A program made the position numbers and the translations under genes. Below, in pieces: positions 16,020 to 24,880 of a stretch of DNA of 64,000 nucleotides (position 1 is its first letter; each line of letters starts with the position of its first letter). The DNA comes from CANKHA01 sp035699705. Its GTDB lineage: Bacteria > Pseudomonadota > Alphaproteobacteria > Rhizobiales > Xanthobacteraceae. The notes beneath the pieces were generated by a model. The model was given only the letters and a program-made list of their open reading frames with translations, made no database searches and was not told the DNA's origin. The stretch lies in contig DASSPI010000056.1 in assembly GCA_035699705.1 (NCBI GenBank), positions 1-64,000 on the forward strand, given 5' to 3'.

Positions 16020-17745
16020 AGAGGAGTTCATTAGACTCATCGACGAGCCGGAAAGCCGCGGCCCGGTGGCATTCGCCAAGCCGTGGAAGGTTGCGATCGT
16101 CGATGACGACGCGAGCGTCCACGACGGAACACGCCTGGCTCTGAGCGACTATGTGCTCAACGGCCAAGGCCTCGAGCTGTTGTCGGCTTATTCGGCTGCG
16201 GAAGGGCGGCAACTGCTCGCGGCGCACCCGGATGTCGCCGTGTTGCTTCTCGACGTCATCATGGAAACCGACGACGCAGGGCTGAGCCTGATCGATTATG
16301 TCCGCACCACGCTGAACCGGGAATCGCTCCGAATCATACTCCGTACCGGGCAACCGGGTCAGGCGCCGGAGCGAAGGGTCATCGTTGATTACGATATCAA
16401 TGACTACAAAGCGAAGAACGAGCTGACGGCCGATCGGCTTTTCACGTCGCTGACGGCAGCATTGCGTAGCTATCAGCAACTTCAGCGTATGGTTGAAACT
16501 CGGCGTGGTCTTGAAATCATCATCGATGCCGCCTCGACAATGTTCGACGTCAAATCGATGCAGCGCCTGGCGGAAGGCGTTCTGACGCAGATGGCATCGC
16601 TGCTCAATGCAGACTGTGCCGGCATTCTGGTGCTGCGGGAAAACGGCGCGGGGGCCCCGAGCTTCTCGGTCCTTGCAGGTTCCGGATGCTATCGCGATAT
16701 CGGGGGCGGTTCGTTATCTGTGCCGCTAAAAGATGATCTGCGACGTCTGGTCGAAGAAGCATTTCAGCGTCGTCGTCACGAGTTTACCGGCGACAGGTCC
16801 ATCCTCTACATCCAGACCGGTAGTGGACGGGAAGTCGTGGTGCTGCTGGAAGCCGCCCGTGAGTTATCGGCCACCGACCGCGCGCTGGTTGAAATCTTCA
16901 CCAGCCGGCTCTCGGTCGCGTTCGACAACGTTATCCTGTATCAACAGCTGCACGAGGCCAACGCGCAGCTTGAACAGCGGGTGGCCGATCGCACCCGGGA
17001 GCTGACCAGCGCCAATCGCCGGCTGGCATCCCGATGGACCGAGTTGCAGAAGGTAAACGCCTTCAAAAACGACATACTCAGTACCGTAGCGCACGATCTG
17101 CGCAATCCGCTGGGCGTCATTCTTGGCCGCGCCGAGATGCTCAGGAGCATGCTGGCACCGGGGCCGGAGACGGAAAACCTCGTTGCGCAAATCGACCACA
17201 TCTCGAAGGCTGCCGGAAACCTGTCAGAGATGGTCACCGAGCTTCTGTCCGACGCGATGGCCGATGCCATGGATATCAAGATCCGCAAGGAGCCGGTCAA
17301 CATTGCCGTCCTGGCGGCGGAACAATGCGCAGCCAACCAGCCTATCGCAGCCAAAAAGAATCAGAAGCTTTTGTTCTCGGCGCCAGAGCAACTGAATGCG
17401 TCCTGCGACGCGGATCGGCTGCGGGAGGCAATCGACAACCTGGTCAGCAATGCGATCAAATACAGCCCGCAGGATTCGACGATCCGGGTTTCCGTGACGC
17501 GGCAGGCGCAAGACGTGATCATTTCCGTCGCCGATGAAGGGCCCGGGCTCTCGCCGGAAGACATGTCGCGGCTGTTCGGACGGTTTCAGCGGCTTTCGGC
17601 CAAGCCAACAGGAGGTGAGAGTTCCACCGGGCTAGGATTGTCCATCGTGGAACGCATCGTCAATTTGCATGGGGGTTCGGTTGCGGCGGAAAGCAGTGGC
17701 CCCGGTGCCGGAACGACATTCGAAATCAGGTTGCCGGCAAGATGA
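16012..17745 (+). CDS. Hybrid REC-DUF3369-histidine kinase (cytoplasmic)
   Basis: A 577-residue soluble protein with three parts. A receiver domain covers about residues 25-145 (VAIVDDDASVHDG, then LLLDVIMETDDAG with the phospho-acceptor Asp near residue 80). A DUF3369/GAF-like domain follows (about 155-310), then a coiled coil and a histidine kinase core with H box STVAHDLRNPLG (His near 360), N box DNLVSNAIKYSP and G box STGLGLSIVERI. The N-terminal receiver followed by a kinase suggests it accepts phosphate from the membrane kinase and relays it to the OmpR-type regulator. The gene overlaps its upstream neighbour by 8 bp and its downstream neighbour by 4 bp. Confidence 0.85.
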   Translation: MGEEEFIRLIDEPESRGPVAFAKPWKVAIVDDDASVHDGTRLALSDYVLNGQGLELLSAYSAAEGRQLLAAHPDVAVLLLDVIMETDDAGLSLIDYVRTTLNRESLRIILRTGQPGQAPERRVIVDYDINDYKAKNELTADRLFTSLTAALRSYQQLQRMVETRRGLEIIIDAASTMFDVKSMQRLAEGVLTQMASLLNADCAGILVLRENGAGAPSFSVLAGSGCYRDIGGGSLSVPLKDDLRRLVEEAFQRRRHEFTGDRSILYIQTGSGREVVVLLEAARELSATDRALVEIFTSRLSVAFDNVILYQQLHEANAQLEQRVADRTRELTSANRRLASRWTELQKVNAFKNDILSTVAHDLRNPLGVILGRAEMLRSMLAPGPETENLVAQIDHISKAAGNLSEMVTELLSDAMADAMDIKIRKEPVNIAVLAAEQCAANQPIAAKKNQKLLFSAPEQLNASCDADRLREAIDNLVSNAIKYSPQDSTIRVSVTRQAQDVIISVADEGPGLSPEDMSRLFGRFQRLSAKPTGGESSTGLGLSIVERIVNLHGGSVAAESSGPGAGTTFEIRLPAR

Positions 17746-18473
17746 CCGCGCGCAACTACATTATTGTGGTCGACGACGAGGCGCCCACCCGGGAAATGCT
17801 TGGCGAATATCTCGGAATGCAAGGCTTCGATGTTCGGCTGTGCGACGGCGGGCGAAGCCTGCGACAGGCTATCGAGGCTAGGATGCCGGACCTCGTCGTC
17901 CTCGACCTCAATATGCCTGAGGAGGATGGACTTTCGATCGTGCGTGATCTCAAGCAGCGGACAGGTGTGGCCGTGATCATGCTGACGGCGACTGCGAGTC
18001 CGGTAGATCGGATCGTGGGGCTTGAACTGGGCGCCGACGATTACCTCGCCAAGCCCTGCGAATTACGCGAGCTGCTCGCGCGCATTCGCGCCGTGCTGCG
18101 CCGGAGTGCTGCGGCAAAGCCGGCAGCCGCCGCTCAGTCGCGGGAATCGAAGAACAAGCTGGTGCAGTTCGGGGTGAAATGGCTCGACCTTGAGGCGCAA
18201 ACCCTGCGCGACGCGGAGGGCAATGAGCACCAGCTGACCGCCTCGGAATTCAGTTTGCTCAAAGTCTTTGCCGAAAATCCCAAGAAGGTTCTGTCGCGCG
18301 AAAGGCTCCTCGATCTCGCCAACGCGCGCGATCCGGAAGCTTTTGACCGCGCGATCGACATCCGGATTATGAGAATCCGCCGCAAGATCGAGCCCGACCC
18401 GGCTCATCCGCGGGTCATCCGAACCGTTCGGGGCGGGGGGTATGTCTTCTCGCCCCTGGACGAGAAAACCTAG
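17742..18473 (+). CDS. OmpR/PhoB-type response regulator
   Basis: A 243-residue response regulator. The receiver domain has acidic residues D11 and D12, phospho-acceptor D55 in LVVLDLNMPEEDG, the switch Thr in MLTATAS and Lys in DDYLAKPCEL. After a short Ala-rich linker comes a winged-helix DNA-binding domain (about 145-240) with LTASEFSLLKVF and the C-terminal HPRVIRTVRGGGYVF. The start overlaps the hybrid kinase stop (ATGA), so the three genes form one tightly coupled operon. Likely targets include the divergent ugpB-like gene. Confidence 0.92.
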   Translation: MTARNYIIVVDDEAPTREMLGEYLGMQGFDVRLCDGGRSLRQAIEARMPDLVVLDLNMPEEDGLSIVRDLKQRTGVAVIMLTATASPVDRIVGLELGADDYLAKPCELRELLARIRAVLRRSAAAKPAAAAQSRESKNKLVQFGVKWLDLEAQTLRDAEGNEHQLTASEFSLLKVFAENPKKVLSRERLLDLANARDPEAFDRAIDIRIMRIRRKIEPDPAHPRVIRTVRGGGYVFSPLDEKT

Positions 18474-18637
18474 GCGGCAGAGCGGTTTGCCGGCCGTTTG
18501 TTTCGTCGCCGGCATCCCGGCGAAACATTTCGCCCGGCGGAGAAACCAGATTCCTTTGGGACGAAAACGCCCGGAAAAACAATCTCGTTAGATTGGCCTT
18601 CAGAACATAGCCTTAAAAGGCATGAGTGGAGGCTTCG

Positions 18638-19012
18638 ATGAATACCAAGATCATGGTGGGCATTTCCGCCCTTGTCTCGCTGATTTATGTGGTCGCCGAC
18701 GAGATCGCGGTCAATTACATGCTCACGGCCGCGAACGGAGCGGCCATGGCCGCTCTGCACCGTCCGGCCGTCGACCTCGTCGCGTTAAGGCGCGAAGCCC
18801 AGGCCGCGGTCAAGGACCTGCAGAATCTTCAGCAGCTTGCCAGAAAGGCCGATGCCGGCGACCGCACGCAGTGCCGTGAGCAAGCCTGGCCTTATTACTC
18901 CGGCGCTTGCCTCGCCATCGCGGAAGAGCGGCAGGTTCGGATCGTGAGCCAGGAATCGAACAGCGCGGTCACGGCTGCCGTCCCAAACGTGATGCAAGCC
19001 GTCAGCTTCTAA
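18638..19012 (+). CDS. Small exported or membrane-anchored protein, function unknown
   Basis: A 124-residue protein with one N-terminal hydrophobic segment (IMVGISALVSLIYVVADEIAV) that could be a signal peptide or anchor, and a C-terminal region with two cysteines (TQCREQAW and SGACLAIAEE) that could form a disulfide. ATG 18638 follows GTGGAGG by six bases, which rules out the in-frame GTG at 18626. I recognise no family. It starts a short run of three small plus-strand genes. Confidence 0.6.
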   Translation: MNTKIMVGISALVSLIYVVADEIAVNYMLTAANGAAMAALHRPAVDLVALRREAQAAVKDLQNLQQLARKADAGDRTQCREQAWPYYSGACLAIAEERQVRIVSQESNSAVTAAVPNVMQAVSF

Positions 19013-19071
19013 CCGCTTAATTGAACGTTGGAATTGCGCCTGCAAGACCTTTCTAGCAACAGGAAGAACGG

Positions 19072-19296
19072 ATGCTTCTCCTAAGCCCCAAATTCTTTGT
19101 CCTTCCGCTGGCGGCAGTGCTGATCATTTGCGCGCTGCCGCGCGCGCAAACGGTCTCGGATCATCCCGTAGTTGCCGCGCAGAAAGGTGTGCTCAAGCTG
19201 TCCTCACCAAAAACTAACTTGCTGCAGGTAGAAAATATAGCCGGACGGACGATGCGCTTTGCCTCTGCGGCCGGCACTGAAACGCGTCACCACTGA
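19072..19296 (+). CDS. Small secreted protein, function unknown
   Basis: A 74-residue product with a likely signal peptide (hydrophobic core FVLPLAAVLIICAL, possible cleavage near PRAQ-TV) and a short polar mature part. AGGAAG lies about six bases before the ATG. No family is recognisable and the mature part is only about 50 residues, so the call is moderate. Confidence 0.45.
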   Translation: MLLLSPKFFVLPLAAVLIICALPRAQTVSDHPVVAAQKGVLKLSSPKTNLLQVENIAGRTMRFASAAGTETRHH

Positions 19297-19330
19297 ACGG
19301 ATTTTATTCGAACACCACGCTGACTAGGAA

Positions 19331-19501
19331 ATGAACATGGCAGACAAGAGAAGCCTCGGATTGCTGGGATTTGTGTTCGGCGGCCTTACCCTGGCTGTCA
19401 GTCTCACCGCCTTCCTCGTCGTGCGCGCGCATATCGAGGGCCATCTTCAGTTCGGTGACCCGGGGCTGGCCTCGCCCATGATCGTGGTGACCGGTAACTG
19501 A
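19331..19501 (+). CDS. 56-residue single-pass membrane protein, function unknown
   Basis: A short frame preceded by AGGAA encodes 56 residues with one clear transmembrane helix (about residues 9-31, LGLLGFVFGGLTLAVSLTAF) and a short polar tail ending MIVVTGN. The ribosome site, the hydrophobic helix and its position in a row of small genes support coding; there is no recognisable homologue. Confidence 0.5.
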   Translation: MNMADKRSLGLLGFVFGGLTLAVSLTAFLVVRAHIEGHLQFGDPGLASPMIVVTGN

Positions 19502-19589
19502 CTGAAGAAGACAGAGCTCGTTAAGAGGCTGGCCGGATGCGCTGCAGGCACCGCCCACCCGACGCAGCCCGCGGCGCAGCCGAATCTGG

Positions 19590-19996
19590 CTTCTCCGCTT
19601 CTTCGTAGGCCCAATACATGCGCTGCCGGGCTGGACCGCCGCGTGATCTGGTCGACGGATATTTCCGATCCGCTCAAACCGGAAGTGATCAGCACCGTCG
19701 GCCTGCCCTGGCAAAAATCTGATACCGTCGGCCTGGGGAACGACCCCCCACCCAATGAGAACGCCAGACGTGCACGGCCCGCAACTCGTTCGCGGCAACC
19801 GGAAGTATTGCGCCTTGTGGGGAGGCGGCGTCGCGGTAATCGACTGCACCGATCAACGCGCACTCAAACTGTTGGGCCACGTCAGCTGGACGCCGCCCTT
19901 TGTCGGCTCGACGATATCACAACCGATGAGCACGGCCGGCTCTTTCTGATCGACCGCTGGAACGGCGGCATGCATAGTGTCGAATACACCGGGTGA
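19590..19996 (+). pseudogene. Degenerate LVIVD-repeat (beta-propeller type) protein remnant
   Basis: Three fragments that belong to one protein lie in two reading frames. TDISDPLKPEVISTVGLPW is in the frame of 19643; HGPQLVRGNRKYCALWGGG and VAVIDCTDQRALKLLGHVSW are in the frame of 19755; TDEHGRLFLIDRWNGGMHSV is back in the first frame and ends at 19996. These are typical LVIVD-repeat motifs, including the usual C-terminal 'IDRWNGGMH' strand. A C6 run near 19744-19750 marks the first frame change and the second is near 19905. The N-terminal part of the protein is missing. The stop overlaps the GTG of the next gene. Confidence 0.6.
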
Positions 19997-20820
19997 GTGA
20001 CCGCATGCCGAAGAATTCGCGAGAGGGACTGAAAGCGATGATCAGGGCCGGCAAGCCCCTGATCGGATCCTATGTCACATTTCCCTCGCCCGAAATCGTC
20101 GAGCTGTTTGCCAATGCGGGCATGGACTATGTCATCATCGATCTGCAGCACGCATCGCCTGATTGGCAGACGCTGACGCATATGTTGCGCGCAGCGGACG
20201 CAGGCGGCGTGTCGCCGATCGTGCGCCTGTATACCCACGAACCCGGCCTCATCCTGAAAGTTCTGGAGCTCGGAGCCGAAGCGATATCTTTGCCGGGGGT
20301 GAAGAGCGCGGCGGATATCCGTGCCGCGGTCGACGTCATGTATTATCCGCCGCTCGGCCATCGCGGCGCCTGCGGCCACACCCGGGTGGGCGGCTACAAT
20401 TCACGCCGCTCCGACTTTCCCGAGCATGTGCGGCACCAGAACGAGCGGGTATGCATCTGGGCGATCGTCGAGGATCCCGATTCCATCGGCAAGGTCGGCG
20501 AGATCGCCGCGGTGCGTCCGGGCGCCGATGTGATCGGCGTCGGGCGCGGCGACTTGTCGACCGCCATGGGACTGGGTGGGCAGGTGAACCATCCCGATGT
20601 GATTGCCGCCAATGAAAAGGTGATCAAAGAGGTGCAGACCAAATCCGGCGGGCAATGCGCATCCGCCACGATGATCCAACGCAGCGAAGACATCGCGCCC
20701 TGGTTCGAACGCGGCTGCCGCCTGTTTACCTATGCGGCCGATGCCATCCTGCTGATGGACGCCGCGCGCAACGCCGTCGAAAAATTCCGTTCGTCCTTGC
20801 CGGGGAATGCTCGCAGCTAA
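19993..20820 (+). CDS. HpcH/HpaI family aldolase (2-oxo-3-deoxy acid type)
   Basis: A 275-residue class II pyruvate aldolase of the HpcH/HpaI/citrate-lyase-beta family, which cleaves 4-hydroxy-2-oxoacids to pyruvate or a related oxoacid and an aldehyde. Visible family features are DYVIIDLQHASPDWQTL, the substrate Arg in SPIVRLY, the metal-binding Glu in AIVEDPDS and the metal-binding Asp in GVGRGDLSTAMG. The GTG at 19993 overlaps the TGA of the upstream remnant; ATG 20005 is an alternative start with little difference in product. Substrate unknown. Confidence 0.85.
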   Translation: MSDRMPKNSREGLKAMIRAGKPLIGSYVTFPSPEIVELFANAGMDYVIIDLQHASPDWQTLTHMLRAADAGGVSPIVRLYTHEPGLILKVLELGAEAISLPGVKSAADIRAAVDVMYYPPLGHRGACGHTRVGGYNSRRSDFPEHVRHQNERVCIWAIVEDPDSIGKVGEIAAVRPGADVIGVGRGDLSTAMGLGGQVNHPDVIAANEKVIKEVQTKSGGQCASATMIQRSEDIAPWFERGCRLFTYAADAILLMDAARNAVEKFRSSLPGNARS

Positions 20821-21155
20821 GCCAGCGCCTCGGAATGGCCGCGCAGATAGATAGCGGCCCCAATGATGGGTCCGAAAATGCCGTGCCCGGTATCCGAGCG
20901 CGCGCAGCCCGTGTTAGATAGGCGGTGCAAGTCAAACCATTGTGACCCGTCCCGATTACTTTGACGTCGTAATTGCTGGTTGTTTAACTGCCGCTGGCAC
21001 CGCCGTAGGAACAAGCCCAGTGTCTGGATTGCGACAAAAATATGCTTGCTGGCGAGGCGGCGTCGGACTTTTGAGGGGCTTGTGGTGTTCCGACAATATG
21101 CGAGAGTTGTTCCCACCGCGGCCAAAGCCCATCCATCCACGTAGGATCCGGTAGC
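20821..21155. other. 335-bp gap with no supportable gene
   Basis: Short frames on both strands here (for example 20942-21154 plus) lack a good ribosome site and show no recognisable motif. The upstream region of the APC permease presumably holds its promoter, but I see no clear operator or terminator. Confidence 0.5.
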
Positions 21156-22502
21156 ATGTCGAGTCGAATGTCAGCCGGACCACGCGGTACCTTGTCCATG
21201 CTCGACGGCGCCGCGATCGTCGTCGGCATGATGGTGGGCGTCGGCATTTTCGCGACGCCGGGCCTGGCGGCGCAATTCGCCGGCAACAGCTTCAACTACC
21301 TGGCGATCTGGCTGCTGGGCGGGTTACTCACCTTGATCGGGGCGCTGTGTTACGCAGAGCTTGCCACCGCTTTTCCGGATGCCGGAGGCGAGTATCATTT
21401 TCTTTCCCGTGCCTATGGCCGGTCCGTGGGCGTGATGTTTGCCTGGGCCCGCTGCACAGTCATCCAGACCGGCGCGATAGCCTTGGTCGCCTTCGTGTAT
21501 GGTGACTATGCGCAGGCCGTGGTGCCGTTGGGTCCGCACGGGCCGGCAATCCACGCAGCGATCATCGTGGTGCTCTTCACTGCCATCAATGTCTCAGGGA
21601 CAACCCAAGGCAAGGTAACGCAACAAATCTTCACCACCCTGGATATTGGCGCCCTCGTTCTGCTGATCGCGGCGGGGCTGGTGGTTGCAGCAACAAGCGG
21701 CGGTGCAGCACCGTCTTTGGCGCCCACCGGCCCGAGCAGCTATACGCCGCTCGGCCTCGCGATGGTCTTCGTTCTGCTCACATACGGAGGGTGGAACGAA
21801 GCCTCCTACATTTCGGCAGAGCTGAAAGGTGGGTCTCGCGACATGGTGCGGGTTCTCACATTGAGCGTTCTTTTCGTTACCGCCATCTATTTCTTCGTCG
21901 CCTGGGCCTATCTCTACGTGCTCGGTTTCGAAGGACTGCAGAAGTCGCAGGCTGTCGCCGCCGATGTGACGCGTTTGGCATTTGGGCCTTCGGGCGCGGC
22001 CGTGCTCTCGGTGTTCGTATGCGGTGCGGCGGTGAGTACGCTGAACGCAACGATTTTCACCGGCGCTCGTGTCTTCTATGCCCTCGGGCGCGATCTTCCC
22101 GGCCTGAGGCTTTTTGGCATCTGGAATCCACGGGGCGAAAACCCGGCAAACGCTTTCATCTTGCAAGGGGCCATTGCGGTCGCCCTGGTTGGCCTCGGCG
22201 CGCTGACGCGCGACGGGTTCAAGACCATGGTCGAATATACCTCACCGGTGTTCTGGCTTTTTATGACGGCGGTCGCCGTCTCGATCTTTGTTTTTCGCCG
22301 GCGCCATCCGGATCGCGCGCGGCCTTATCGCGTGCCGTTGTATCCGGTGTTTCCGATCATCTTTGTCGGAACCTGCCTCTGGATGCTGTATTCCAGCCTG
22401 GCCTATACCGGAATCGGGGCGCTGTTCGGCGTGGGCGTGCTGGCGGTGGGGGCGCCGTTGCTATTGTTCAATCGTGCGCGCCGGCCGGCGCCGGCGGAGT
22501 GA
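21156..22502 (+). CDS. APC superfamily amino acid/polyamine permease
   Basis: A 448-residue integral membrane protein with about 12 transmembrane helices. The TM1 region LDGAAIVVGMMVGVGIFATPG is the characteristic unwound GIF-like motif of APC carriers, and FPDAGGEYHFLSRAYG is the conserved loop after TM2. It should import an amino acid, an organic amine or a related solute by proton symport or exchange. It follows the aldolase gene on the same strand but with a 335-bp gap, so it is probably a separate transcript. Confidence 0.88.
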   Translation: MSSRMSAGPRGTLSMLDGAAIVVGMMVGVGIFATPGLAAQFAGNSFNYLAIWLLGGLLTLIGALCYAELATAFPDAGGEYHFLSRAYGRSVGVMFAWARCTVIQTGAIALVAFVYGDYAQAVVPLGPHGPAIHAAIIVVLFTAINVSGTTQGKVTQQIFTTLDIGALVLLIAAGLVVAATSGGAAPSLAPTGPSSYTPLGLAMVFVLLTYGGWNEASYISAELKGGSRDMVRVLTLSVLFVTAIYFFVAWAYLYVLGFEGLQKSQAVAADVTRLAFGPSGAAVLSVFVCGAAVSTLNATIFTGARVFYALGRDLPGLRLFGIWNPRGENPANAFILQGAIAVALVGLGALTRDGFKTMVEYTSPVFWLFMTAVAVSIFVFRRRHPDRARPYRVPLYPVFPIIFVGTCLWMLYSSLAYTGIGALFGVGVLAVGAPLLLFNRARRPAPAE

Positions 22503-22594
22503 GCCGATGTGGATAGGCCAATCCAGTGACGGATCCCGCGCAACAGTAATGGACGCTTTAGAGACGCATTCGTGACAATGAAAAAGGAGGCTGC

Positions 22595-23410
22595 ATGACG
22601 TCCGCTGGTGTTTTCCGATCATTCGCCGTCCCCCCCTTCGCCCTGCTGTTGATGGTTGGCGCGGCCGTCGCGCAACCCGCGACCAAGCCCTATGAACCGC
22701 AGGTCGGTCAGTCTGGAAAAGACGTCGTCTGGGTGCCAACGCCGCAGGCGCTGGTCGACCGTATGCTCGACATGGCGCGGGTGACGGTTAACGATTATGT
22801 CATCGATCTCGGTTCCGGCGACGGCCGCACCGTCATCACCGCCGCGAAGCGCGGCGTCAGGGCGCTCGGTATCGAATTTAACCCCGATCTGGTTGAGCTC
22901 TCGAAACGCAACGCTGCCGCTGCCGGCGTCACGGATCTGGCGACCTTCGTTGAAGGCGACATCTTCAAGAGCGACTTTAGCCAGGCGACGGTGATCACGT
23001 TGTTCCTGTTGTCGGACCTGAATCTTAAGCTGCGTCCGATCCTGCTGGAGATGAAGCCCGGAACACGCGTCGTGTCGAATACCTTCGACATGGGGGACTG
23101 GGAGCCGGATGACCGGATTTCCGCGGAAAATTGCACCGCCTATTGCAAGGCAATGTTCTGGGTCATCCCGGCCAAAGTCGCAGGAACCTGGCAGCTGCCG
23201 CAAGGCGAACTGACGCTGCAGCAGAAATACCAGGTGCTGACCGGAACCCTGAAGTCGGCCAAGGAAACCATCCAGGTCACCAACGGGAAAATGCTCGGCG
23301 AACATATAACTTTCATGGTCGGGGACCGAGTCTATCGGGGCAAGGTCAATGGCGACAGAATGGAAGGTGTGTTCGCGACCGAAACGAAGTGGCAGGCGAC
23401 CCGTCGCTGA
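22595..23410 (+). CDS. Class I SAM-dependent methyltransferase-fold protein with signal peptide
   Basis: A 271-residue protein preceded by the strong ribosome site AAGGAGG. The N-terminus (RSFAVPPFALLLMVGAAVAQ) looks like a Sec signal peptide with cleavage near residue 26. A compact Rossmann-type methyltransferase domain follows: motif I VIDLGSGDGRTVITAAKRG, acidic loop GIEFNPDLV, motif III EGDIFKSDFS. After it comes an extension of about 90 residues likely to be beta-rich (GEHITFMVGDRVYRGKVNGD). Export of a SAM enzyme is odd because SAM is cytoplasmic; the N-terminus could instead be a membrane anchor. Substrate unknown. Confidence 0.8.
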   Translation: MTSAGVFRSFAVPPFALLLMVGAAVAQPATKPYEPQVGQSGKDVVWVPTPQALVDRMLDMARVTVNDYVIDLGSGDGRTVITAAKRGVRALGIEFNPDLVELSKRNAAAAGVTDLATFVEGDIFKSDFSQATVITLFLLSDLNLKLRPILLEMKPGTRVVSNTFDMGDWEPDDRISAENCTAYCKAMFWVIPAKVAGTWQLPQGELTLQQKYQVLTGTLKSAKETIQVTNGKMLGEHITFMVGDRVYRGKVNGDRMEGVFATETKWQATRR

Positions 23411-23442
23411 TCGACCATCCAGCTACGAATGACAGGGCGTCG

Positions 23443-23466
23443 GCAGCCGGCGGTTTCGCCGGCTGC
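23443..23466 (+). terminator. Terminator-like hairpin after methyltransferase gene
   Basis: A perfect 10-bp GC-rich stem (23443-23452 with 23457-23466) and a GTTT loop lie 32 bp past the stop. No T tract follows, so it may act as a factor-assisted terminator or an mRNA end protector. Confidence 0.5.
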
Positions 23467-23614
23467 GAAGCTTCTGCGACATAGTCAACTGAAAAAATGA
23501 TCCGGTGAACGCGATTGGCGTCGCTGCCCGACGCTGTATGATGTCCGGGGTTGGTGCCGCTCCTGTACGAAACTCGCGAGTGGGCGAGGGGAGCTCACGC
23601 AGCCCAGGAGCAAG

Positions 23615-24880
23615 ATGCGTCGGATCGTCGTCAGCGGCTGCGGCCTGGTTACCCCGTTAGGATGCGGGGTGGAACATGTATGGCGCCGCCTGCTGGCGGG
23701 CCGCTCCGGCATTCGCCGGCTGCCCGACGCCTTGGTGGCCGACATCGCCACCAAGATCGCCGGCGTCATTCCGAGCAAAGACGAAGACCCGGAGGCCGGC
23801 TACGACCCGGCACAATGCGTGTCGTTGAAGGAAAAGCGGCAGATGGACCGCTTTATCCAGCTCGCCATCACCGCGGCGAACGAAGCCATCACGCAGGCGG
23901 CATGGTTTCCCGCCACTGAAGAGCAACGGGGCCGCACTGCGACCGTGGTCGCTTCCGGCATCGGCGGATTCCAGACCATGATGCAGGCGACGCGCACCAC
24001 CGACACGCGCGGCGTGCGCAAGCTGTCGCCCTTCACCGTCCCCGCCTTTCTGGTAAATCTCGCAAGCGGACAGATTTCCATCCGTCACGGTTTCCGTGGC
24101 CCGATCGGCGCGCCGGTGACCGCCTGCGCCGCCAGCATCCAGGCGCTCGGGGATGCGGCGCGGCTCATCCGCAACGGCGAAGCCGACATTGCCGTCTGCG
24201 GCGGCTCGGAATCCTGCATCGAGCGCGTAAGTCTCGGCAGTTTCGGCGCCGCGCATGTGCTTTCCACCGGCTTCAACGATACGCCGGAAAAGGCATCGCG
24301 TCCCTTCGACACGCAACGGAACGGGTTCGTGCTGAGCGAAGGCGCCGCCATGCTGGTAGTGGAGGCGCTGGATCATGCGCAAGCGCGCGGTGCCCAGCCG
24401 CTGGCCGAACTGGTCGGCTACGGCACGACGTCGGATGCCTATCACATTGCCGCCGCGCCGGCGGACGGCGAGGGACTGCAGCGCTGCATGCGGATCGCGG
24501 TGCGCGCCGCGGGCATCCAGCCCAAGGACATCGGCTACATCAACGCGCACGCGACCTCCACGCTGCTCGGAGATGTGGCGGAACTGACGGCGATCCGCGG
24601 CGTGTTTGGCGACGACCCCAAGCTCTCGGTCTCGTCGACCAAATCCGCGACCGGCCATCTGCTGGGCGCGGCGGGCGCCACGGGCGCGATCCTGACGGTG
24701 GAGGCGCTCCGCCACGGCGTCTTGCCGCCGACACTGAATTTGCAGGAGACGGATCCCGCCGCCGGCGAGATTGACGTCATCGGTCCGAAGCCGCGCGACC
24801 GCGCAGTCGACTATGCGATGAGCAACGGCTTCGGCTTCGGCGGCGTGAACGCCTCGGTGGTGTTCAGGCGCTGGCACTAA
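23615..24880 (+). CDS. fabF: Beta-ketoacyl-ACP synthase II (FabF family)
   Basis: A 421-residue thiolase-fold condensing enzyme. It starts RRIVVSGCGLVTPLGCGVEH, has the nucleophile Cys in APVTACAASIQAL (near residue 170), the first active-site His in INAHATSTLLGD and the Lys/His pair in STKSATGHLLGAAGA, and ends in the family's GFGFGGVNASVVF. It extends acyl-ACP with malonyl-ACP by decarboxylative condensation. AGGAG is five bases before the ATG. It stands alone, without acpP or fabG next to it, so it is probably an accessory paralogue and not the housekeeping fabF. Confidence 0.9.
   Translation: MRRIVVSGCGLVTPLGCGVEHVWRRLLAGRSGIRRLPDALVADIATKIAGVIPSKDEDPEAGYDPAQCVSLKEKRQMDRFIQLAITAANEAITQAAWFPATEEQRGRTATVVASGIGGFQTMMQATRTTDTRGVRKLSPFTVPAFLVNLASGQISIRHGFRGPIGAPVTACAASIQALGDAARLIRNGEADIAVCGGSESCIERVSLGSFGAAHVLSTGFNDTPEKASRPFDTQRNGFVLSEGAAMLVVEALDHAQARGAQPLAELVGYGTTSDAYHIAAAPADGEGLQRCMRIAVRAAGIQPKDIGYINAHATSTLLGDVAELTAIRGVFGDDPKLSVSSTKSATGHLLGAAGATGAILTVEALRHGVLPPTLNLQETDPAAGEIDVIGPKPRDRAVDYAMSNGFGFGGVNASVVFRRWH

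Noticed and set aside
18500..18535. Short CGCCGG/CCGGCG hairpin after the OmpR-type regulator
   Set aside because: Stem of only six or seven pairs and no T tract; too weak to call a terminator.
20942..21154. 70-codon plus-strand frame before the APC permease
   Set aside because: No ribosome site, no motif, and composition not like the neighbouring genes.
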